NCBI GenBank assembly: GCA_026391315.1
Contig: JAPLDT010000014.1
Coordinates: 62,001 to 126,000 of the forward strand
Direction: 5' to 3'
From: Bacteroidia bacterium
Lineage (GTDB): Bacteria; Bacteroidota; Bacteroidia; Bacteroidales; Prolixibacteraceae
DNA: 64,000 nucleotides
Each line of letters opens with the position of its first letter. Positions within the stretch are counted from its first letter, which is position 1. The notes under the pieces were generated by a model, which was not told the DNA's origin, did no database searches, and was given only the letters and a program-made list of their open reading frames with translations. The translations under genes were made by a program, and so were the position numbers. Of the stretch, positions 27,100 to 33,861 are shown piece by piece.

Positions 27100-28127
27100 T
27101 TAAGATTCTAATTGTCGATGATGAGACAGATTTAGAGATCCTCATCCGGCAGAAATTTCGCAAAAAAATCAGGGAACAGTATTATGAATTCTTCTTTGCG
27201 GTGAATGGCAATGATGCTCTGAAAAAAATGCAGGAGTATCCTGATGTGGAGATTGTATTAAGCGACATCAACATGCCGGAAATGGATGGTTTGACGCTAC
27301 TTACAAAGCTCAATGAGACCAATCCTCTTGTGAAAACTGTGATGGTTTCGGCTTATGGAGATATGGAAAATATCCGCAAAGCTATGAACCGGGGCGCCTT
27401 TGACTTTGTAACCAAACCGGTGGATTTTGAAGACCTCGAACTAACCATGGAGAAGACGATTCAGCATGTGAATCTTATCAGGGAAACTTTGAAAGCGATC
27501 AAAGAGAACAATATTCTAAAAATGTATGTGGATGAGAATGTGCTCAATTTTATGGGCAGCAGAGAATTCGAGACCTCTATCATGGTCAATGAGACCGTTG
27601 AGGCGACCGTAGCCTTTATTGACATTTGCAGTTTTACTTCCATCAGTGAAAGAGAGTCACCCAATAAAGTGGTGGCACTGTTAAACAAATATTTCGACCT
27701 GATGGTCAAGGAGATTATCGCGCAGCAAGGTATCGTTGATAAGTTCATGGGAGACTGCGTAATGGCTGTATTCAAAGGATCCTACCATATCGATCGGGCT
27801 ATTGACGCCTGCCTCGCCATCCGTACCACGATAGAAGAGTTGGAAGGTGAAAGTGATTTCTTCCCAAAGGTTGCTATCGGGATCAACAGCGGCGAAATGA
27901 TTTCGGGCAATATTGGCTCTGCTACCTTGCGAAGATTGGATTATACCGTGATTGGGGACACTGTGAATATAGCCCAACGATTGCAAAGAGCTGCGGGTGT
28001 TGGTCAGATCGTCATTTCAGAGGCTGGTTACGAAAAAATAAAACAATCCTTCAACTGTAAACTGATAGGTCCGGCTGTATTGAAAAACAAGGCAGAAGAG
28101 GTATTGCTTTATGAAGTACTGAATTAA
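27096..28127 (+). CDS. Response regulator with class III adenylate/guanylate cyclase output
   Basis: A 343-residue two-domain protein. The receiver covers residues 1-120, with Asp8-Asp9, phosphoacceptor Asp57 (LSDINMPEMDG), Ser85 and Lys107. A short helix leads to a class III nucleotide cyclase domain (about 165-343). Metal-binding Asp176 (FIDICSFT) and Asp220 (FMGDCVMAVF) are present. The base-reading pair reads Lys216 and Thr284 (LDYTVIGD), which favours ATP over GTP, and the transition-state residues Asn291 and Arg295 are present in TVNIAQRLQ. All catalytic positions seem intact, so cAMP synthesis controlled by phosphorylation is the likely activity. No cNMP-binding effector (CRP-like) gene is in the window. 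The gap to the HD-YitT gene is about 20 bp. Confidence 0.93.
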   Translation: MIKILIVDDETDLEILIRQKFRKKIREQYYEFFFAVNGNDALKKMQEYPDVEIVLSDINMPEMDGLTLLTKLNETNPLVKTVMVSAYGDMENIRKAMNRGAFDFVTKPVDFEDLELTMEKTIQHVNLIRETLKAIKENNILKMYVDENVLNFMGSREFETSIMVNETVEATVAFIDICSFTSISERESPNKVVALLNKYFDLMVKEIIAQQGIVDKFMGDCVMAVFKGSYHIDRAIDACLAIRTTIEELEGESDFFPKVAIGINSGEMISGNIGSATLRRLDYTVIGDTVNIAQRLQRAAGVGQIVISEAGYEKIKQSFNCKLIGPAVLKNKAEEVLLYEVLN

Positions 28128-28147
28128 AATTTTAATTTTGATTGACC

Positions 28148-29608
28148 ATGCAATATGATCAAGTGCATTCCTTCCTGATACAAAAACTAGAGAATGGTTT
28201 ACCTGCTTATCTTACTTACCATGACGCCGGTCACACCAAGAATGTTATTGAGGCTGCCGGGCATCTTGCAATTGCGGAAAACATCTCCGGTAATGATTTG
28301 GTTCTGCTGAAGACGGCTGCCTTGTTTCATGATGCAGGTTATATGCAAGTTTACAAAGGGCATGAAGAGATCTCCTGCAATATGGCCAAAAAACACCTTC
28401 CTGATTATGGATATTCTACTGATCAGATAGAAACCATTTGCCGCTTGATTTTAGCTACACGGTGGCCTTCCAAGCCATCGGATCTGCTGGAAAAGATACT
28501 GTGCGATGCAGATATGTATTATCTTGGAACAGAACATTATTCTTTTTATGCGGATAAATTATACCAGGAACTGAAGAAGATTGGTGCAGTTAAAACGAAT
28601 GTTGACTGGTTGCTGCGGCAGGTAGAATTTTTAAACGAACATAAATATCATACAAAAACCGCTCTTAGGGAGAGGGAAACACAAAAACAAAAAATTTTGC
28701 ATAATCTTAAATTAGAACTTGAATCCTCGTTTTCCGCTTCTGATAAAATGAAACCTACTGAGATTTTTCAGGATGTTTTGCTGATATTGATTGGTGTTAT
28801 ATTTGCCGGATATGCACTTAAGGGATTCTTGGTACCCAACCATTTTTTCGATGGAGGTATTACAGGAATTTCGTTGCTTGTTCATGATTTGTATGATTTC
28901 AACCTGGCAATCGTAATCATTCTCCTGAACTTGCCATTCGTCATGGTTAGTTTCTTTACCATTAGTCATAGGTTTGCTTTATGGACCCTCATTAGTGTTG
29001 TATTATTGGGCGTTTGTCTGACATTGCTCCCCAGCGTGGCTCTCACCAACGACAAACTATTGATTTCCATCTTCGGAGGGGTATTTCTTGGCATCGGCGT
29101 CGGCCTGATCATGCGGGCAGGCGCTGCTTTGGATGGCATCGAAGTACTGGCCCTCTACACTTTGAAACGGACCTCCTTCACCATCACTGAAATTATCATG
29201 GGCATTAACATCCTCATCTTTAGTGTTGCCGCATTTAAATTTGGGATCGAAACTGCGCTCTATTCTGTGTTGACCTATTTCTCAGCAACGCGCTGTATCG
29301 ACTATGTGGTGGAGGGGATACAGGCGTATACCGGTGTGACCATCATCTCAGGGAAAAGCGAAATGATAAAATATCAACTTGTCAACGACCTTGGCCGGGG
29401 AATCACCGTATACAAGGGAGAGCGAGGTTTTCTTCCGGGTAAATTTGAGATCAGTGCAGATTGTGATATTATATTTACTGTGATTACAAGGCTGGAATTA
29501 AGGAAGTTGAAGAACCTTGTTTATAATTTGGATCCCAACGCCTTTGTTTTTGCCAATACCATCAGGGAGGCTTCCGGAGGAGTTATCAATCGGAGGCATC
29601 ACCATTAA
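28148..29608 (+). CDS. HD-domain phosphohydrolase fused to YitT/DUF161 membrane protein
   Basis: The ATG at 28148 is preferred to a TTG two codons earlier. Two unrelated modules are joined. Residues 1-190 are an HD-type metal-dependent phosphohydrolase: a first His in TYHDAGHTKNV, the HD pair in ALFHDAGYMQ, a His in KGHEEIS and the distal Asp in CDADMYYLG. Residues from about 205 are a YitT-family protein: five or six hydrophobic segments (DUF161; GYALKGFLVPNHFFDGGITG is its signature opening) and a cytoplasmic DUF2179 tail (VYKGERGF, then the ISADCDIIFTVI strand). YitT proteins are normally about 280 residues without an HD domain. The HD part may hydrolyse a nucleotide or phosphoester, perhaps a signalling nucleotide made in the same operon. 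It lies 18 bp before the PPK2 gene. Confidence 0.88.
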   Translation: MQYDQVHSFLIQKLENGLPAYLTYHDAGHTKNVIEAAGHLAIAENISGNDLVLLKTAALFHDAGYMQVYKGHEEISCNMAKKHLPDYGYSTDQIETICRLILATRWPSKPSDLLEKILCDADMYYLGTEHYSFYADKLYQELKKIGAVKTNVDWLLRQVEFLNEHKYHTKTALRERETQKQKILHNLKLELESSFSASDKMKPTEIFQDVLLILIGVIFAGYALKGFLVPNHFFDGGITGISLLVHDLYDFNLAIVIILLNLPFVMVSFFTISHRFALWTLISVVLLGVCLTLLPSVALTNDKLLISIFGGVFLGIGVGLIMRAGAALDGIEVLALYTLKRTSFTITEIIMGINILIFSVAAFKFGIETALYSVLTYFSATRCIDYVVEGIQAYTGVTIISGKSEMIKYQLVNDLGRGITVYKGERGFLPGKFEISADCDIIFTVITRLELRKLKNLVYNLDPNAFVFANTIREASGGVINRRHHH

Positions 29609-29626
29609 TTTTACTAATATTTTAGT

Positions 29627-30601
29627 ATGACAACGATAAATGAAAGTGTTCCGGTACCTGATGCTGAAAGCCGGGAAGTAAATGAAGGGACCAAAGCTAA
29701 CAGTACGGATCTTATCAAATTTGCAAAGAAACTTGCAAAGAAATACCGTATTACGGATGATAAGAAATTTGATCTGGATGATTTTCCAAAAGATGCAAGT
29801 TCCGATTTGGGTAAAGATGGGAATGTACTGGCACAAGAGATTCTTGAATTGAGCGTAAAGGCGCTTTCAGAGATGCAGGACAAATTGTATGCGGAGGATA
29901 AGTGGTCGTTACTGGTCATTTTCCAGGCGATGGATGCGGCTGGTAAAGACGGAGCTATCAAACATGTGATGTCGGGGATCAATCCGCAAGGCTGCGATGT
30001 TACTGCTTTTAAAGCGCCCAATGCCGAAGAGCTGGATCATGATTACCTGTGGCGGTGCATGAAACACCTTCCCGAAAGGGGAAGGATAGGTATCTTTAAC
30101 CGATCCTACTACGAGGAGGTTCTGGTGGTAAGGGTACACGAAGAAATTCTCAGATCACAAAGGATACCGGGAGAACTCATCACTGAAGATATCTGGAAAG
30201 ATCGGCTGAACGATATGCGGAATTTTGAGACATATCTGAACAACAATGGAATATTGGTTGTGAAGATATTCCTCCACGTGTCGAAAAAGGAACAAAAGAA
30301 GCGTTTCCTTGAACGACTTGAAACGCCTGAAAAAAACTGGAAGTTCAGTAAATCAGATCTCGTTGAGCGGAAGTATTGGAAAGAGTACATGGATGCCTAT
30401 GAACATCTGATCAGGAAAACATCCACAGAAAAATCACCCTGGTATGTAGTACCTGCCGACAACAAACATTATGCCCGTATTGTGGTTGCAGCTGCTATTC
30501 TACAGGCACTGGATTCGATGAAACTGGCCTATCCTACTGTGAGCAAGGAACAGTTGGCTGAATTACAGCGGCTGAAGCAGGAGTTGCTTGCGGAGGAATG
30601 A
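29627..30601 (+). CDS. PPK2-family polyphosphate kinase / polyP:nucleotide phosphotransferase
   Basis: A 324-residue soluble protein of the P-loop PPK2 family. Walker A is DAAGKDG at about 103-109, preceded by the LLVIFQAM strand. Walker B and the lid lie in GIFNRSYYEEVLVVRVH (about 155-171). An Arg/Lys-rich lid helix (KKRFLERLETPEKNWKFS) and the C-terminal PWYVVPADNKHYARI block complete the fold. PPK2 enzymes move the terminal phosphate between polyphosphate and nucleoside mono- or diphosphates; the subclass (NDP versus NMP acceptor) is not assigned. About 90 extra N-terminal residues, charged and helical, are typical of one-domain PPK2. It ends the eight-gene operon, so nucleotide or polyphosphate levels may be part of the signalling output. 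Confidence 0.94.
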   Translation: MTTINESVPVPDAESREVNEGTKANSTDLIKFAKKLAKKYRITDDKKFDLDDFPKDASSDLGKDGNVLAQEILELSVKALSEMQDKLYAEDKWSLLVIFQAMDAAGKDGAIKHVMSGINPQGCDVTAFKAPNAEELDHDYLWRCMKHLPERGRIGIFNRSYYEEVLVVRVHEEILRSQRIPGELITEDIWKDRLNDMRNFETYLNNNGILVVKIFLHVSKKEQKKRFLERLETPEKNWKFSKSDLVERKYWKEYMDAYEHLIRKTSTEKSPWYVVPADNKHYARIVVAAAILQALDSMKLAYPTVSKEQLAELQRLKQELLAEE

Positions 30602-30650
30602 CGGAAGGACGGAGAGACGACTTGGAGACGGAAGAGCAGGAAGATGCTCC

Positions 30651-30668
30651 CTGAGCCTGTCGAAGGGG
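30651..30668. repeat. CTGAGC-TGTCGAAGGGG short repeat, copy 1
   Basis: CTGAGCCTGTCGAAGGGG occurs here and, with one change, 59 bp downstream. The CCTTCGACAGGCTCAG core is a short interspersed sequence I recall from many unrelated bacterial genomes; this was not checked. No gene is disrupted. Confidence 0.6.
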
Positions 30669-30709
30669 TGAGGAGGAAACAGGGAAACGATGAAACGGAG
30701 AACCGGTAC

Positions 30710-30727
30710 CTGAGCTTGTCGAAGGGG
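30710..30727. repeat. CTGAGC-TGTCGAAGGGG short repeat, copy 2
   Basis: CTGAGCTTGTCGAAGGGG is the second copy of the motif at 30651-30668, in the same orientation, 20 bp before the glycosyltransferase start codon, so it may lie in that gene's leader. Confidence 0.6.
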
Positions 30728-30746
30728 GAATTGGGGAAATAAGAAT

Positions 30747-32300
30747 ATGAGAAACAGAGAGGAGAGAGGTCGACAGGAACTTAATTTGAATAGAAGGATT
30801 AACCTGATTATTCTATCACTGTCGTTGTTTGGTGTATTAATTCACCTGGGTTTTTATCAGAATCTTGGATTTCACAGGGATGAGTTGCTCTATTTTTCAC
30901 TGGGAGAGCATCCGGATTTCGGCTATTTTTCGGTTCCCCCCTTGATCGGATTTTTGGCGGCTATTTTGACCAAATTATTCGGGTACACCCTTTTTGCAGC
31001 AAAGATCCTGCCTGCTTTGCTCGGAGGTGTTGTCATCTATCTCTGTGCCAGGCTGGCTAAGGAGTTGAAAGGAGGCTTCTTTGCGCAAATTGTGGCTGCG
31101 GTTGGTATTATTTGTTCTATCATCTTCCTGAGGGCTTTTAGCCTTTTTCAGCCGGTATTCCTGGATATATTCTTCTGGACTTTGTCCCTTTACCTTCTGC
31201 TAAGGTATCACAATTCAAACCTTAAGAAATACCTCTACTTGTTTGGCCTGACCATTGGTATTGGGATTCTCAATAAATACAATTTGTTGTTTCTTGTAAT
31301 CGCGGTATTGGGAATACTACCATTTACCAAACACAGGAAACTGTTTCTTAACAGGGATTTCTATCTGACCATTCTACTTGCCTTTTTGATCGTTTTGCCC
31401 AACATCATCTGGCAAATCACCCATGAGTTTCCGGTGCTTAGTCACCTGGCGCAGCTACAAAATTCTCAGCTGACAAAAATGAGTTCCGCCACATTTTTGA
31501 TAGAACAGTTGCTGATGAATTACCCTGCGACGCTCCTGGTATTGCCGGGTCTGTTATTCCTGTTGTTCAACAAAAGGGTAAAGGAATATCATTGGTTAGG
31601 TTATGTGATGGTCCTTGTATTGCTCTTGTACCTGATTTTACAGGGGAAATCCTACTATTCGGCAGGGATCTATCCCACGCTTGTCGCCGCTGGTGCGGTG
31701 TTTTTTGAACGATACATCAGGAACTACGTTTTAAGGTCAATCATCGTGTCGGTTTTGTTGTTGTTGACCTGGTCGGCGCTTCCGATGGGAATAGCTTCCA
31801 AATCGCCCGAGAAACTGGTGGTCTATTTCGATGAGATGGCCAAAGTAACGAAAAACGATGCAGTGAGAAGGTACGAAAACAACAAATACTATCCGCTTCC
31901 ACAGGATTACGCTGACATGCTGGGTTGGGACGAATTGACCGAAATTACCAACAAGGCATGGCAACTTGCCGAGCCTAAAGAGCAGTGCATCATTTATGCT
32001 GAAAATTACGGGCAGGCAGGCGCCATCACCATCCTGGGCAAAAAATACCACTTGCCTGAGGCCATCAGTTTCAGCGACAATTTCAGGTACAGGATTCCCA
32101 AAACCTTTGATCGCGAGATCACCGGATTCATTTACATCAACGGCGAATTGGGGAAAGACATCGAAGCCCTGTTCCAGGATATTCAGGAAGTAGGTCGTGT
32201 CTCAAATCCTCTGGCCCGAGAGTTCGGAACAAGGGTTTATTTGTGCAGGAAACCGTTGTACAGCTTCAATAAATTTTGGGAGTCAAGGATCTCGAAATAG
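30747..32300 (+). CDS. Glycosyltransferase family 39-like (ArnT/PMT type) membrane protein
   Basis: A 517-residue polytopic membrane protein with about 11 hydrophobic helices over residues 15-345 and a soluble C-terminal tail (about 345-517). The first periplasmic loop carries GFHRDELLYFSLGEHPDFGYFSVPPL, with the acidic Asp-Glu pair and the Y-x-x-x-G-x-H-P-x-x-G-Y pattern of GT39/PMT_2 enzymes. These transfer a sugar from a polyprenyl-phosphate donor to protein or lipid on the periplasmic side. It is likely to modify cell-envelope lipids or proteins. The gene has no close partner: a repeat-bearing gap of about 145 bp separates it from the signalling operon, and it converges on the FISUMP gene 13 bp downstream. 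Confidence 0.87.
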   Translation: MRNREERGRQELNLNRRINLIILSLSLFGVLIHLGFYQNLGFHRDELLYFSLGEHPDFGYFSVPPLIGFLAAILTKLFGYTLFAAKILPALLGGVVIYLCARLAKELKGGFFAQIVAAVGIICSIIFLRAFSLFQPVFLDIFFWTLSLYLLLRYHNSNLKKYLYLFGLTIGIGILNKYNLLFLVIAVLGILPFTKHRKLFLNRDFYLTILLAFLIVLPNIIWQITHEFPVLSHLAQLQNSQLTKMSSATFLIEQLLMNYPATLLVLPGLLFLLFNKRVKEYHWLGYVMVLVLLLYLILQGKSYYSAGIYPTLVAAGAVFFERYIRNYVLRSIIVSVLLLLTWSALPMGIASKSPEKLVVYFDEMAKVTKNDAVRRYENNKYYPLPQDYADMLGWDELTEITNKAWQLAEPKEQCIIYAENYGQAGAITILGKKYHLPEAISFSDNFRYRIPKTFDREITGFIYINGELGKDIEALFQDIQEVGRVSNPLAREFGTRVYLCRKPLYSFNKFWESRISK

Positions 32301-32313
32301 TGGAAGGTTACTC

Positions 32314-33015
32314 CTAATCCTTGATGCACCGCACCGAGAATCCATAGGTATTATCGTAAGAATTTTGTCCAAGCTTACCATCGCTGTAAATGAGATAGAA
32401 GTACCATGAAGCCGCCGTCGAGTTAGCTGTTGAACTCCACAAGTTGCCACTGTATCCCGAATTATTAAATGAGCCATTGTAAAATCGGTATCCGCCAGGC
32501 AGGGCTGTGAATTTGGTTGCGTTGGTAGCATAGAGATTGGGCGAAAACCAATTGGCGGTGGAGGCCTCCTTTAATTTTCCTCCAGCCAGCGAGTCAATAC
32601 CAAGATAGGTCTTTAAGATAGTCCAGTCGCCTACTGTAGGAACATGCCATCCGGTCGGACACAGTTTTTTGGTATCAACAGTGTACCAATTGTATAGCGC
32701 ACCATATTTGTATTTGTATGAGGTCGAATCGTTTCCATAATAGCAGTAAGCCGGAGTGGTCAGATTGGACCAGGTGTTGTTGTCGGTTACCAAAGCTATT
32801 GGTGTGCCATCATTCAGTTTGATGGATCTGAGGTTCTCCGCCATCCAGGTTTGGGCGCCGATGGGGACGGTGAGGTAAACGTTCCCTTCATTATCCGTGA
32901 CAGTACCTCCCGTCCATTGCGAGGAGGTGTTATCTTTTGTGCATCCCGAGAGGATATTCAGCAACAAGACAAGCAGAAAAACGAAAATGATATTGGTTTG
33001 AAGCTTTGTTCTCAT
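32314..33015 (-). CDS. FISUMP-domain lipoprotein (paralog of the 51022 gene)
   Basis: A 233-residue lipoprotein (lipobox ILSGC, Cys25). A FISUMP domain (Fibrobacter succinogenes major paralogous domain) covers residues 40-233. The hallmarks are DNEGNVYLTVPIGAQTWMAENLR, YGALYNWYTV, CPTGWHVPT with an internal Cys, and the end GFSVRCIKD whose Cys may pair with it. FISUMP proteins are surface lipoproteins of unknown function. It is the last gene after the TonB receptor and the DUF4249 gene, with a 33-bp gap, so the three are probably cotranscribed and form one surface complex. The 51022 protein has the same domain plan. Confidence 0.9.
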   Translation of the reverse strand: MRTKLQTNIIFVFLLVLLLNILSGCTKDNTSSQWTGGTVTDNEGNVYLTVPIGAQTWMAENLRSIKLNDGTPIALVTDNNTWSNLTTPAYCYYGNDSTSYKYKYGALYNWYTVDTKKLCPTGWHVPTVGDWTILKTYLGIDSLAGGKLKEASTANWFSPNLYATNATKFTALPGGYRFYNGSFNNSGYSGNLWSSTANSTAASWYFYLIYSDGKLGQNSYDNTYGFSVRCIKD

Positions 33016-33048
33016 TGTATTTTGTCTTTGTTAAGTGATGAAGTTTTA

Positions 33049-33858
33049 TTAAGGTTTTCCAACATACAGATAGGCTGAGACACTGTTGATGGCTGTAAAA
33101 ATGCCAAACCCATTTTCGATGTTGGCTTTTATTTCTGTGATTGAAAGTGAGGAGGCAGTGGGGTTTTGCTGGAAATAGAGCACGTATTCGGGCCTGATCT
33201 TGTAAAGAATGACGCGGTGCTGGCCATAGAATTTAAAAGACTGAGGATTCAGCTGATAATGATTCAGGTTGGTTGGCTGGTTGCGAAAAAAATCCACTCC
33301 CTTGTTGTCACGGGAATCGATGGGAATTTTTACACTCTCTACGTTTTTGACATAGACCAGGTAGTAGCTTTGGTCATCATTGGTCCATTCAATGTCGATA
33401 GGATTGGGCATCGTCGGGATGCCGGTAATGCCACCAGTTCCTGTTGTTCCCTTCGGGGAGATGGCAATGTCGGTGGCTGAAAGTGTCAAGTTCTTTGGCT
33501 TTTCAGGAGCAACCGTTGTCGCTGAAACTTCCTGTCCATTGTATGGGAATGAGAGTTGGTATGATTTACCTGCTGCAACAATTAAATCCTTGTTTTCGTA
33601 GATGCCATCCCCGGAACTAGCCATGGCGTATTTCTTTCCCGAGGTCAACTCTGTAATGCTGACAGAAAGTTTATTTACATCCATGTCCGAAAAGGTCATG
33701 TCCGCACTGAAAGGAATCAATTTGGAGATTTTGATTGTAGGACTTTCATCTGCATACAAATAGGATTCTACGACAGGTTTGTCCTGAAACCCTGTCACCA
33801 CTGTCTTTTGACAGGAAATCAGGGAAAAGAAGGCCAATATATATACGATCTTTCTCAT
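33049..33858 (-). CDS. DUF4249 lipoprotein, partner of TonB receptor
   Basis: A 269-residue lipoprotein (lipobox SLISC, Cys16). DUF4249 begins FQDKPVVESYLYADESPTIKIS, with the repeating beta-strand pattern (KLSVSITELTSGKKYAM, YQLSFPYNGQEVSA) of this Bacteroidota family. DUF4249 proteins regularly follow TonB-dependent receptors with an STN or carboxypeptidase-like domain and are presumed to be surface-exposed components of an uptake complex. Here it starts 3 bp after the receptor stop codon, so the two are translationally coupled. The protein is slightly shorter than usual for the family, and its end coincides with a strand (SAYLYVGKP) that looks natural, so I see no truncation. Confidence 0.88.
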   Translation of the reverse strand: MRKIVYILAFFSLISCQKTVVTGFQDKPVVESYLYADESPTIKISKLIPFSADMTFSDMDVNKLSVSITELTSGKKYAMASSGDGIYENKDLIVAAGKSYQLSFPYNGQEVSATTVAPEKPKNLTLSATDIAISPKGTTGTGGITGIPTMPNPIDIEWTNDDQSYYLVYVKNVESVKIPIDSRDNKGVDFFRNQPTNLNHYQLNPQSFKFYGQHRVILYKIRPEYVLYFQQNPTASSLSITEIKANIENGFGIFTAINSVSAYLYVGKP

Positions 33859-33861
33859 GGC

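Noticed and set aside
27096..28127. The cyclase considered as a GGDEF diguanylate cyclase
   Set aside because: There is no GG(D/E)EF motif; the residues are those of class III nucleotide cyclases.
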